Assembly: GCA_016840245.1 (NCBI GenBank)
Contig: JAEOST010000488.1
Span: forward strand, 1 to 11,083
Length of the DNA stretch: 11,083 nucleotides
Source of the DNA: Candidatus Thorarchaeota archaeon
GTDB lineage: Archaea > Asgardarchaeota > Thorarchaeia > Thorarchaeales > Thorarchaeaceae
Direction: 5' to 3'
The notes beneath the pieces were generated by a model, which saw only the letters and a list, made by a program, of their open reading frames with translations, did no database searches and had not been told where the DNA came from. Shown here piece by piece: positions 1 through 7,578 of the stretch. How positions within the stretch are numbered: the stretch's first letter is position 1; every line of letters begins with the position of its first letter. The position numbers and the translations under genes were made by a program.

Positions 1-413
1 CCAATCAAGAGCAATGGAAACCAAAAGAATCCCCAGTTGACGTATAGAGAGAACATTGTGAATGCATTAAGAATGCCAAGAGGATACACCATCATAGCTA
101 ATCCAACAAGGGCAAAAAGAATTGAAGCAATCGATAAGTCGCGTATTTCTTGTTTCGAGAAGCGCTTTCGTGTCCTTCTACGAGGTTGTCTCACTGGTAT
201 CTCGCGAATTGGTTCAGACTCCTGTTCTTCGTCATCATAATCATAATGACCAGTGAATGAATCTGCTAGCTTACGTCTTGCATCATCCTTGATAACCTGC
301 AGCGCTGGACAACCATGGCTCTCGGGTAACCTGTGTTCAGTGCAAAATATGGACTGACAATAATGACAAGTGAAGCATAGGTCCTCTTTTCCACATAGGG
401 AGCAAGTCGCCAC
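1..413 (-). CDS. AN1 zinc-finger membrane protein, probable site-2-type protease (N-terminal part, cut by window edge)
   Basis: Reading the minus strand from a GTG at 413 gives 137 codons before the window ends. Residues 4-35 form an AN1-type zinc finger with the ligand pattern C4-x2-C7-x8-C16-x2-C19-x4-C24-x2-H27-x5-H33-x-C35. An acidic linker (about 43-71) and a very basic stretch (RRRTRKRF, 78-85) follow, then hydrophobic segments from about 94 to the window edge. The phrase FSKQEIRDL just before the first membrane helix resembles the start of archaeal M50/S2P-like proteases, which are intramembrane zinc metalloproteases. The diagnostic HExxH would lie outside the window, so protease identity is inferred; an AN1-rhomboid fusion, known in haloarchaea, is the main alternative. 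In-frame GTG (422) and TTG (428) are alternative starts, limited by a stop at 429-431. None has a convincing SD. Confidence 0.62.
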   Translation of the reverse strand, partial: MATCSLCGKEDLCFTCHYCQSIFCTEHRLPESHGCPALQVIKDDARRKLADSFTGHYDYDDEEQESEPIREIPVRQPRRRTRKRFSKQEIRDLSIASILFALVGLAMMVYPLGILNAFTMFSLYVNWGFFWFPLLLI

Positions 414-1139
414 ATAAATCACGCTCAATTAGATTGCTTGTGCGTTTGGTTGGAATGGACAATAAGAACATATTCCTATCTACAAATAGTATGAAGTGAG
501 ATGATAAATCCATATACACTTTGCTCAGTGATGTATCTTCAATTCAATCCTCAGAGGTTACATGAAACCTAAGAAGACGTACGCATTCAATTTCAATTGT
601 GGAGTCGTGCCTATCGTGTTTTAATGAGTGTTGAACCAGCAGTAATCCTGAAGGAACCTAAGACCGCCCAAATAGACCTTTACTGATTCAAATCGATATT
701 AAACCGATTCGTGATTTTAAGTATGGACTGGGAAAGTGTGGTAGGATCAGACCGAGATTAGTGAGAATACTATAGCGGTATCACTCAACAGACGGGCATA
801 TCAGCTGGACATACTTCGGAACCTCAATCAGATTCCTTACCACGCCATTATATTAGACAGAACTTTGATATAAATCAGATGGAGCTGTGACGAAAACTAC
901 AACCAGCAATTACGTTATCAAGGTGGATGGGACCAGACGAGAATATAGTGGTAATAACAGAGATGCTATCGCATCTGGCAATAGCAGAACACATACATAC
1001 CCCCTGACTGAGTCCCACCCACCTGTGCAGATATGTAACGTTGTAATAAATCCCTCTCTTCTCCAAATTGAAAGGTACAAGAGAAGTACAAGAAAACAGC
1101 ACATTGGCCCGGCGACTGTAACCGAGATGTACAGTTGAT
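414..1139. other. Intergenic stretch of about 0.7 kb without a convincing gene
   Basis: This gap separates the divergent AN1 gene and the hsp20 operon. Open frames in it are short, lack SD sites, and have residue compositions unlike the neighbours. No tRNA, rRNA, CRISPR or insertion-sequence end was recognised by eye. A TATA-like TGTATATG at 511-518 on the minus strand could drive the AN1 gene, leaving a leader of roughly 75 nt, but this is weak. Small inverted repeats occur (for example GATGC-TATC-GCATC at 962-975), none long enough to be telling. The stretch is longer than the other gaps in the window and could hold a non-coding RNA or a decayed gene. Confidence 0.5.
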
Positions 1140-1151
1140 AAAGCTTATATA
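1140..1151 (+). promoter_or_regulatory. Archaeal BRE/TATA promoter of the hsp20-cdc48 operon
   Basis: AAAGCTTATATA reads as a purine-rich BRE followed by a good archaeal TATA box (TTATATA, 1145-1151). With usual archaeal spacing, transcription would start near 1170-1177, giving a leader of about 110-118 nt before the GTG start at 1288. That is long for archaea. No other TATA box of this quality lies between here and hsp20. Confidence 0.65.
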
Positions 1152-1155
1152 CCTA

Positions 1156-1192
1156 ATGGTCCCTAGTAACTATAGTACAACATGGTCCCTAG
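1156..1192 (+). repeat. Direct repeat of an 11-mer (ATGGTCCCTAG) at the expected transcription start; candidate operator
   Basis: ATGGTCCCTAG occurs at 1156-1166 and again, without mismatch, at 1182-1192 (26 nt apart start to start). The second copy is also half of an inverted repeat, GGTCC (1184-1188) with GGACC (1195-1199). The copies flank the expected transcription start downstream of the TATA box, where archaeal repressors commonly bind to block RNA polymerase. A regulator-binding role is inferred; no known heat-shock regulator site is recognised here. Confidence 0.45.
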
Positions 1193-1237
1193 ATGGACCT
1201 TGCAAACACGTACAGTGGGAGCCCAACTGGTGACTCT

Positions 1238-1277
1238 CTGGGCGGCTATACGCCGCCCGGGCTTCCTAACTTGGAGG
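1238..1277 (+). promoter_or_regulatory. Structured 5' leader: GC-rich hairpin followed by an SD-sequestering hairpin before hsp20
   Basis: Two adjacent hairpins can form in the leader RNA. The first pairs GGGCGGC (1240-1246) with GCCGCCC (1252-1258) around the loop TATAC and can extend to 1238/1260 with one wobble. One base later, CTTCC (1262-1266) pairs with the SD GGAGG (1273-1277) around the loop TAACTT; it has five pairs, one of them G-U. The second hairpin hides the ribosome-binding site and is weak enough to melt, as in bacterial small heat-shock gene RNA thermometers. The pairing is visible in the sequence; the temperature-sensing role is inference. Confidence 0.45.
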
Positions 1278-1287
1278 AAACTAATTA

Positions 1288-1725
1288 GTGATAGATGATG
1301 ACTTTCAGAAGATATTCCGTAAATTGATGGAACAGTTTTTTGGAAACGCAATTCCATTCAATCCTGAAGATGGAACAACTCAAGGATTTACGTTTGAATT
1401 CGACTCACGTGGATCAATGCCAGATTTCCCAGTGGAGTCTTCAGAGCAAACTGAAATTGAGAAGATCGAGTTAGATGATAGACTAATTGTTATTGTCAGT
1501 GGGATGAGTGATATAGCCCCACCAAAAGTAAAGCTTGTTGGAGAAACACTGGTCATTGTAGATCCATTAGGTGTTAATGACGAAATATTGACACTCCCAT
1601 ATCCAATCAACGCATTTGAGTCACATACTTCAGTTAGAAATGGAATCATAGAGATTACACTCTATAGAACAAACGACGTTGAAACAAGCTCAGAAATTGG
1701 AGAACATGTTTTGAAAATTATTTGA
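1288..1725 (+). CDS. hsp20: Small heat-shock protein, Hsp20/alpha-crystallin family
   Basis: This is a 145-residue ATP-independent holdase that binds unfolding proteins in the cytosol and keeps them refoldable or degradable. The N-terminal 50-60 residues are variable and rich in Phe, Pro and Asn, as in this family. The alpha-crystallin domain spans about 58-134 (beta strands [28 protein letters not shown]). Its hallmark last-strand motif is [10 protein letters not shown], with N118-G119-I120 at the usual G-[VI]-L position. The C-terminal LKI could serve as the IxI-like oligomer-docking motif, although it lies at the very end. The start is GTG, chosen from GGAGG at 1273-1277, 10 nt upstream. 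The stop overlaps the cdc48 start by one base (TGATG), so the two are translationally coupled. Pairing with Cdc48 suggests joint handling of damaged proteins. Confidence 0.9.
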   Translation: MIDDDFQKIFRKLMEQFFGNAIPFNPEDGTTQGFTFEFDSRGSMPDFPVESSEQTEIEKIELDDRLIVIVSGMSDIAPPKVKLVGETLVIVDPLGVNDEILTLPYPINAFESHTSVRNGIIEITLYRTNDVETSSEIGEHVLKII

Positions 1726-3929
1726 TGAGTGATAGAAGAATGAGTGATGATAAGATTCGACTTAAAGTAGCGGCAGCTATGCCCAAAGACCAGGGACGTG
1801 GTCTTGTACGATTGAACACTGAGGTCAGAGAACATCTTGGTGTCAGGTCAGGGGACACGGTTCTCCTGAAAGGATCAAAGGAAACTGTAGCAATATGTTG
1901 GCCAAGTCTCAAAGAAGATGAAGTTCTTGATATGGTAAGAATGGATGGTCTAATTCGGAATAACGCAGGAGTAAGACTTGGTGAGATTGTTGAAGTAAGT
2001 AAAATCGATATTACGTCTGCAAATCGAATTGTGTTGGCTCCAAGTCAACCAGTAAGATTCCAGCAAGGATTTGAGAACTATATCAAACAGCAGATGCTGA
2101 ACAAGCCAATTACTAGAGGAGATATTCTCGTCATAGCATCTATTGGTCAAGGTATCCAGTTCAGTGCAACTGCTGTGTCACCTGGTAAACATGTCAGGGT
2201 CACACCTGAAACAGTAGTGGAAGTACTCACAAAACCAGTCAAGCCTGAGGATGTATCGGTACCACAGGTGACTTACGAAGACATTGGGGGACTAGGAAAG
2301 GAGCTTCAAAAGATTCGTGAAACAGTGGAACTCCCAATGAAATCACCAGAACTCTTCAAGAGGTTAGGTATTGCCCCTCCGAAGGGTGTGCTTCTTCATG
2401 GACCTCCAGGAACTGGAAAGACTTTGATAGCAAAAGCAGTAGCGAATGAAACAGGAGCTACGTTCAAAGTAATCAATGGTCCTGAGATTATGTCGAAGTT
2501 CTATGGTGAATCTGAACAGAAACTGAGGGGGCTATTTGAAGAGGCCGCTGAGAATGCACCAAGTATAATTTTCATAGATGAGCTTGATAGTATAGCACCA
2601 AAACGAGCCGATGTTACAGGTGAAGTTGAACGAAGAGTTGTAGCACAACTTCTTGCCCTAATGGATGGTCTTGAAGCCAGAGGACAGGTCATTGTCATTG
2701 GAGCCACAAATCGTGTAGATGACGTGGATGAGGCTTTGCGACGTCCTGGAAGATTCGACCGTGAAATAGAGATTGGAGTTCCAGACAAGGCAGGTCGTCT
2801 GGAGATACTTCAGATCCACACAAGGTCAATGCCCCTTGAAGAGGATCTCAATCTAGAAAAATTAGCCTCATTGGCTCACGGATTTGTCGGAGCGGACTTG
2901 TCTGCACTTGCACGGGAAGCTGCTATGCATGCTCTACGCAGAGTGTTGCCAGATGTGGACCCTGAAACAGGGGATATTCCACCAGATGTTCTAAGTAGTC
3001 TATTTGTTACTCAGTCAGACTTCGATATGGCAGTGTCTGAGATCGCACCATCAGCTCTCCGAGAAGTATTGGTTGAGAAACCCAATATCAGCTGGGATGA
3101 CGTAGGTGGCCTTAGAAAGATAAAGGCTCAACTTAGAGAAGCTGTTGAAGCACCATTAAGACATCCAGAGGTCTTTGAGGAGATGGGAATTCGAGCTCCA
3201 AAAGGAGTTCTATTATTTGGTCCTCCTGGTACAGGAAAAACCCTCTTAGCTAAGGCTGTAGCCACTGAGAGTGAGGCCAACTTCATTTCTGTGAGAGGCC
3301 CAGAATTATTCAACAAGTACGTTGGAGAATCTGAAAAGGCGCTTCGTGAAATCTTCAAGAAGGCCAGGCAGACTGCTCCATGTGTATTGTTCTTCGATGA
3401 GATTGATGCTATCATGAGTGCTCGTGGTCAGAGTGATGATTCTGGTGTTAGCCAGCGAATTGTGAACCAATTCTTGGCTGAGATCGATGGCTTGCAAGCA
3501 CTACAGGGAGTTCTTGTCATAGGAGCTACAAACAGAGCGGACATATTGGATCCAGCAGTATTGCGCCCTGGACGGTTTGATGGCGTATTGTTTGTACCAC
3601 CCCCAGATATCGAAGGAAGAGTTGAGATTCTCAAGGTTCATACAAAAGACATGCCACTCGATTCTAGCGTTGATATCAGTAAATTAGCTGAGATGACAGA
3701 TGGATTCTCTGGTGCTGATATTGAGGGTCTTTGCAGAGAAGCAGCTATGGCAGCAGTCAGAGACGAATGGAAAGCGAAACCTGTAGAGATGGTTCACTTC
3801 CAAGAGGCATTGTTTGAAATAAGACCGAGTATCTCACCCGATATTGTCAAAGGTTTTCAGTCGATGGCTGACAAAGTTCTGCGGAGACAGACCGGGAGTA
3901 CTGATGAGGTCCTTCCAGGATATCTCTAA
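1725..3929 (+). CDS. cdc48: Cdc48/p97/VAT-type AAA+ ATPase (protein unfoldase)
   Basis: Numbered from the ATG at 1725, this is a 734-residue hexameric ATPase that pulls substrates through its pore, extracting or unfolding them for the proteasome. Residues about 8-90 form the double-psi barrel (CDC48_N) and about 100-170 the CDC48_2 domain. D1 has Walker A GPPGTGKT at 226-233, Walker B IIFIDE with D285/E286, pore loop KFYGESE and LRRPGRFD with the arginine finger. D2 has GPPGTGKT at 499-506, VLFFDE with D558/E559, pore loop KYVGESE and LRPGRFD. All catalytic elements are intact and the length is normal. The chain ends in LPGYL, whose penultimate Tyr resembles the HbYX proteasome-docking tail but with Gly in the hydrophobic position. 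The upstream TTG (1722) and a second ATG (1740) are alternative starts; the TGATG overlap with hsp20 favours 1725. Confidence 0.96.
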   Translation: MSDRRMSDDKIRLKVAAAMPKDQGRGLVRLNTEVREHLGVRSGDTVLLKGSKETVAICWPSLKEDEVLDMVRMDGLIRNNAGVRLGEIVEVSKIDITSANRIVLAPSQPVRFQQGFENYIKQQMLNKPITRGDILVIASIGQGIQFSATAVSPGKHVRVTPETVVEVLTKPVKPEDVSVPQVTYEDIGGLGKELQKIRETVELPMKSPELFKRLGIAPPKGVLLHGPPGTGKTLIAKAVANETGATFKVINGPEIMSKFYGESEQKLRGLFEEAAENAPSIIFIDELDSIAPKRADVTGEVERRVVAQLLALMDGLEARGQVIVIGATNRVDDVDEALRRPGRFDREIEIGVPDKAGRLEILQIHTRSMPLEEDLNLEKLASLAHGFVGADLSALAREAAMHALRRVLPDVDPETGDIPPDVLSSLFVTQSDFDMAVSEIAPSALREVLVEKPNISWDDVGGLRKIKAQLREAVEAPLRHPEVFEEMGIRAPKGVLLFGPPGTGKTLLAKAVATESEANFISVRGPELFNKYVGESEKALREIFKKARQTAPCVLFFDEIDAIMSARGQSDDSGVSQRIVNQFLAEIDGLQALQGVLVIGATNRADILDPAVLRPGRFDGVLFVPPPDIEGRVEILKVHTKDMPLDSSVDISKLAEMTDGFSGADIEGLCREAAMAAVRDEWKAKPVEMVHFQEALFEIRPSISPDIVKGFQSMADKVLRRQTGSTDEVLPGYL

Positions 3930-3943
3930 AGCAGTTAATATTG

Positions 3944-3983
3944 TGCGCAGTCTTTTTTGATACTGCGCAACCACACTCTTTTT
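3944..3983 (+). terminator. Hairpin and T-tract terminator after cdc48
   Basis: TGCGCAGT (3944-3951) pairs perfectly with ACTGCGCA (3962-3969) over 8 bp. The 10-nt loop itself contains six T residues, and a second T-run (CTCTTTTTC) follows at about 3976-3983. It begins 14 nt after the cdc48 stop, a good position for ending the hsp20-cdc48 transcript. Archaeal termination depends mainly on the T-tracts, and two are present. Confidence 0.65.
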
Positions 3984-4011
3984 CATTAATCTCGTTCTGC
4001 CACAGGATAGT

Positions 4012-4020
4012 GCTATAAGG
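4012..4020 (+). promoter_or_regulatory. Candidate TATA box for the GH38 gene
   Basis: GCTATAAGG lies 50-58 nt upstream of the TTG start of the glycosidase and just after the cdc48 terminator. Transcription would begin near 4040, leaving a leader of about 30 nt with the SD inside it. The box is acceptable but not strong, and the BRE region (GGATAGT) is only partly purine-rich. Confidence 0.4.
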
Positions 4021-4043
4021 ACGAATCCATGGAACGGGTTCGT
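4021..4043 (+). repeat. Inverted repeat directly downstream of the GH38 TATA box; candidate operator
   Basis: ACGAATCC (4021-4028) and GGGTTCGT (4036-4043) form an 8-bp inverted repeat with one G-T pair around a 7-nt spacer (ATGGAAC). It starts immediately after the TATA-like box and covers the expected transcription start. That is a typical place for an archaeal repressor to bind, for instance one responding to sugars. It could equally act as an RNA hairpin at the 5' end. The regulator is unknown. Confidence 0.4.
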
Positions 4044-4069
4044 TTACCATTGTCAGGGAGAAACCAACA

Positions 4070-6595
4070 TTGGGCGAACGGAAGATCATAAACATCTGCC
4101 CATTCTTACATTTTGATAATGCACGAACACAGACCTATGAGCACAACATAAGCATCGTTGCATGGAATGTAAAGAATATTCTCGATTATCTTGAGATGGA
4201 ACCAGACCATAAATTCTGCATAGACCAAGTGACACTTCTTGAGGGATTCAAAAGGCTCTTCCCTAATTATTGGGACTCACTTCATAGCAATGTTCTAGAT
4301 GGCAGACTAGAGATTGTAGGAGGAACCTACGTCATGCCTGACTTTGTTCTTCCCGATGGGGAATCAATAGTAAGACAATTTCTAGTAGGTATCACATTCT
4401 TTCGAGAAGAACTCGGAGTAGATGTTAAAACAGGTTGGGCTATAGATTCGTCAGGACATACGTCACAAATGCCACAGATCCTCAGACAATGTGGCATTGA
4501 TTCATATTACTTCTGGAGAGGACAGCGTCACAATACACCTAGCGAGTTTGTATGGAAAGGACCAGATGGAAGTAGAGTCAATGCAATCTGGCTAGCTCAG
4601 GGATTCGATCAAGCTTCGTGGCTTCCTGAAACAACAAGAGAGGCTTTTTCAAAATTAATGGAAATTGTTGATGATGTAGGAAGAAGAGCGTCTTCAAGCA
4701 ATCTCTTTGTACCTGTTGGTGGTGAGCTAGTCCCACCCCTTCCACACCTTGCAGATATCGTCAGACAGTGGAATCAGACTTTTCCTGATATGAGAATGGC
4801 AATTGTTACTCCGCAGGAGTTTACGGATAAGCTTAGATCAGTACAGGCTGAATTACCTACCATTTCTGGCAGTCTTGTAGCAGGACGTTTTACAGGTGTA
4901 CGCTCTGGGGGGCTTAGTGCAAGGGTTCGTCTGAAAATAAAGAATAGAAGATTGGAGACCCTGCTCCACTTAGCAGAACTCTATCTTTCACTTTCAAAGA
5001 ATCACAATAAGAACAAGGATCTCGACAACATATGGAGAATACTCCTATTCAATCAAGATCACAATCTGATTCGAGGTACCTGTGCTGACGAACCATACAG
5101 TCTAGCGATAAGAAGATACAATCAAGCATTAGAGATGACAGAGGAAATACTTGCAGATGCTATAGGAGATGTTGCATCAGGAATAGGTAGGCCTGAGGGT
5201 TTCTGCTCCTACGCAATCTTCAATCCACTACCTTGGCAGCGAGACGACATTGTCCATGTACCTTGTAACGTAGGTTCAATGGGTACAAAATTCTTTGAGA
5301 TTCGAGATTCAGAAAACAAACAAGTCCCATACCAGAAACTTGGCGAGCCTAACGACAAGGGCTACGTTGAAATTGCATTCATTGCAAGAGAAATGCCAAG
5401 TCTTGGTTACAAGGTTTTCACTGTAGTTCCCAGTGAAAAGAAACCTGATTTTGAATCATCCATTCGAGTGGGAAATAACTGGGTCGAAACGAATGACTAC
5501 TCTATTGAGTTTGATGCATTCAGTGGAGCGATTAGTCGTATCTTCGATAAAGATAATCAGTTTGAAGTGATTCGTGACAATAGTAACTACCTTACCATGG
5601 AGAGCGAAGTTGGCGATATTTACCGGCATTCAGAATCCGAGCTTGCCACGAAGTCTTCAGAGATTACATCACTACGATGGGCTGGGAAGCCTGAAGTCAT
5701 TGAGTCAGGACCAATTCGCTCGATTGTAGAGATATCAGGTAAGATTGAGAATTCTATAAGAACACAGAGAGTTATTCTCTATGATGGGCTGAAGCGAATA
5801 GACTTAGAGTCGCATCTGGATTTCAAAGATATTTCTAAACGTGTGAGAGTTAATTTTCCGGTAAATGTATTTAGCACAGAAGTCACAGTAGGGACCCAAT
5901 TTGGTGCAGAAGCAATATCACCTGAACCAGCAGGATTAGAGGAGTGGGACGATCAGAATGGAGGTGCATTTCCAGCACTTGATTGGGTTGATTGTACTGG
6001 ACCGGACTTTGGACTCAGTATGATAACCTTTGGACTGCATGAGTTTGAATTCAGAGATGGAATTTTGAAACTTACACTTCTAAGGAGTGTGAACCATCTA
6101 TCTCATGGACTCGATGATGAAGTTGTAACTGCAAACAGTGCAAGAGAATTGGGACAGCACACATTCCGATATGCACTCCTTCCACACAGTGACGATTGGC
6201 AAACAGTGAAATCATGGCGCACTGCAGCAGAGTATCTCTATCCCCTCATTGGTTATCCACTTGACTGTGATGTGGGCGGAGCAACAGGCCATGGAAGTTT
6301 CCTAAATGTTAGTGGAATGGATTTGGTTCTCTCATGCTACAAACCAACAAACAATCCCAACGAGTATATTGTTAGGTTCTACGAGCCATCAGGCCGTAAC
6401 GGGAATGTTGCTATTGCTTTTGATCAAGAAGTAGAGAGTGCAATCCTTGTTGACCTTTGCGAGAATGAAATTGGTGAGCTAAGCTATGAAGGATATGCTA
6501 TCAGCATTCCTGTTGACAGTCATTCGATTATCACTGTGAAGGTTCAATTGAAGGAAGAATCTTCGGAAAGACACCAGCAATACTCTTTTGAATAG
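4070..6595 (+). CDS. Glycoside hydrolase family 38 (alpha-mannosidase-type), divergent active site
   Basis: 841 residues, within the usual GH38 range; no signal peptide or TM segment, so probably cytosolic. GH38 enzymes are retaining, zinc-dependent alpha-mannosidases. The core is visible: H14-x-D16 (zinc ligands), GWAIDSSGH with D126 as expected nucleophile, the conserved stretch SARVRLKIKNRRLETLL, and NQDHNLIRGT with H331 as the last zinc ligand. About residues 380-835 form the C-terminal beta-rich GH38 region. Several substrate-contact positions look altered: R19 where HxDxxW has Trp, S128 where DxFG has Phe, E219 where the acid/base Asp is expected (GGEL), and N332 where HD is usual. Mannosidase specificity is therefore uncertain. 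The TTG start is chosen because AGGGAG (4055-4060) lies 9 nt upstream and the HxD motif requires a start this early. Likely role: trimming of intracellular or imported mannosides. Confidence 0.85.
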   Translation: MGERKIINICPFLHFDNARTQTYEHNISIVAWNVKNILDYLEMEPDHKFCIDQVTLLEGFKRLFPNYWDSLHSNVLDGRLEIVGGTYVMPDFVLPDGESIVRQFLVGITFFREELGVDVKTGWAIDSSGHTSQMPQILRQCGIDSYYFWRGQRHNTPSEFVWKGPDGSRVNAIWLAQGFDQASWLPETTREAFSKLMEIVDDVGRRASSSNLFVPVGGELVPPLPHLADIVRQWNQTFPDMRMAIVTPQEFTDKLRSVQAELPTISGSLVAGRFTGVRSGGLSARVRLKIKNRRLETLLHLAELYLSLSKNHNKNKDLDNIWRILLFNQDHNLIRGTCADEPYSLAIRRYNQALEMTEEILADAIGDVASGIGRPEGFCSYAIFNPLPWQRDDIVHVPCNVGSMGTKFFEIRDSENKQVPYQKLGEPNDKGYVEIAFIAREMPSLGYKVFTVVPSEKKPDFESSIRVGNNWVETNDYSIEFDAFSGAISRIFDKDNQFEVIRDNSNYLTMESEVGDIYRHSESELATKSSEITSLRWAGKPEVIESGPIRSIVEISGKIENSIRTQRVILYDGLKRIDLESHLDFKDISKRVRVNFPVNVFSTEVTVGTQFGAEAISPEPAGLEEWDDQNGGAFPALDWVDCTGPDFGLSMITFGLHEFEFRDGILKLTLLRSVNHLSHGLDDEVVTANSARELGQHTFRYALLPHSDDWQTVKSWRTAAEYLYPLIGYPLDCDVGGATGHGSFLNVSGMDLVLSCYKPTNNPNEYIVRFYEPSGRNGNVAIAFDQEVESAILVDLCENEIGELSYEGYAISIPVDSHSIITVKVQLKEESSERHQQYSFE

Positions 6596-6637
6596 AGACA
6601 ATCCAATTAGGTCACTGGAACAAGGCGGCTAGACGAC

Positions 6638-7513
6638 ATGAGTGATTTTTATCCAATATCTCCACTTGTTGGAATTACAAATACTAGTTATGCAGCTCAG
6701 GCTGGTGTGATGGAAGAGAAATGGGCTGTTCGGGTCGTAAGGGGGAAGAAGATCCTTGCTGAAAAAACAGTTCTTGATCTTGATCTTGAAGCCTTCGTTG
6801 GAGTTGTCTATGGGCACATTCGAGTAGAAGGTCTAAGCAGACATGCGGTTGCCCAATGTGCAGGCAGGATGATGCAATTCGCAAGAAAATACCAACAATC
6901 AGGAGTTGCTCCAAATTACGAGGTTCCAGACCTTTTTCGGGATGACGAGGATGCAAGTATTTCTCCTAGTTCATCCACAGCTGCGACCCTTGAAGCAGGA
7001 CCGGCTGAAACAACTGAACCATCAGAACCCAGTATTGATACACGGATCGGAAAGATTCCTGAATTGAGTCCCGTAAATCCAAGCGGAGCCTGGAAGAATG
7101 TTGTGGAGTCACAGGCGGCATTGATTGCTAGAATGGCAATATATGGTGATAGTCTACCTGGTGGTCATCTAGACCTCATGTTTGGACAGACGGCCGATGA
7201 GTTGGTATATCAGTGGGGGCTTGCAGAAGATTTGGCAAATCCAGTTATACGATTTGCAGAACTGATTCTTGGCTGCAGCAAAGAAGGTCAGATTCCAAAA
7301 ACCGGTAAAAATGAGGTCACACTTGAAACTGGGACCTGTGAATTACTGAGAAAGACAATAGAGATGGATCCAAGTGGTGACCGATTCCCAGCAGGTTATC
7401 CGTGCAAGTTTCACGAGATGATTGCTCAACGTGTTGGTCAACGCGTAGGTGCCGATATCGAAATCAACACTTCAAGTACTGGATGCAGGGTCACATTTCG
7501 ATTACACCTGTAA
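6638..7513 (+). CDS. Two-domain protein of unknown function with a possible V4R/ATC-hydrolase-like C-terminus
   Basis: 291 residues, soluble, in three visible parts. Residues 1-90 form a compact alpha/beta region (KWAVRVVRGKKILAEKTVLDLDLEAF, then helix SRHAVAQCAGRMMQFARKY). Residues about 95-150 are a low-complexity linker rich in Ser, Thr, Pro and Glu. Residues about 152-291 form the C-terminal domain. That domain ends with spaced cysteines C234 (TGTCELL), C256 (YPCKFHEMI) and C283 (TGCRVTFRL). The helix-Cys-helix-Cys-strand arrangement resembles V4R or L-2-amino-thiazoline-carboxylate-hydrolase-like small-molecule-sensing domains; this is a resemblance by eye. The ATG follows the weak SD AGGCGG (6623-6628), 9 nt upstream. 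It lies 42 nt after the GH38 gene with no terminator between, so co-transcription is likely. No enzymatic function can be assigned. Confidence 0.8.
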   Translation: MSDFYPISPLVGITNTSYAAQAGVMEEKWAVRVVRGKKILAEKTVLDLDLEAFVGVVYGHIRVEGLSRHAVAQCAGRMMQFARKYQQSGVAPNYEVPDLFRDDEDASISPSSSTAATLEAGPAETTEPSEPSIDTRIGKIPELSPVNPSGAWKNVVESQAALIARMAIYGDSLPGGHLDLMFGQTADELVYQWGLAEDLANPVIRFAELILGCSKEGQIPKTGKNEVTLETGTCELLRKTIEMDPSGDRFPAGYPCKFHEMIAQRVGQRVGADIEINTSSTGCRVTFRLHL

Positions 7514-7562
7514 ATGAATACATACACTCGATTTTGCGCATTACAAACACATCGGCGACATT

Positions 7563-7570
7563 CTTATATC
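7563..7570 (+). promoter_or_regulatory. TATA box for the small membrane protein gene
   Basis: CTTATATC is a good archaeal TATA element 70-77 nt upstream of the ATG at 7640. The expected transcription start is near 7592, inside the palindrome at 7579-7598. It lies 50 nt after the preceding stop, so the membrane protein gene probably forms its own transcription unit. Confidence 0.5.
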
Positions 7571-7578
7571 GCTCCACA

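Noticed and set aside
337..519. 60-codon minus-strand open frame
   Set aside because: It overlaps the AN1 zinc-finger reading in another frame; the AN1 frame has a clear ligand pattern and this one has none.
685..705. TTCAAATC resembling a tRNA T-loop
   Set aside because: The flanking bases cannot form the 5-bp T-stem and no acceptor or anticodon arms are found around it.
887..1138. 83-codon GTG-initiated open frame upstream of hsp20
   Set aside because: GGAG lies only 2 nt before the GTG, too close to act as an SD. The product is Asn/Thr/Ser-rich with no pattern of strands or helices like the neighbours, and overlapping frames on the other strand are equally open.
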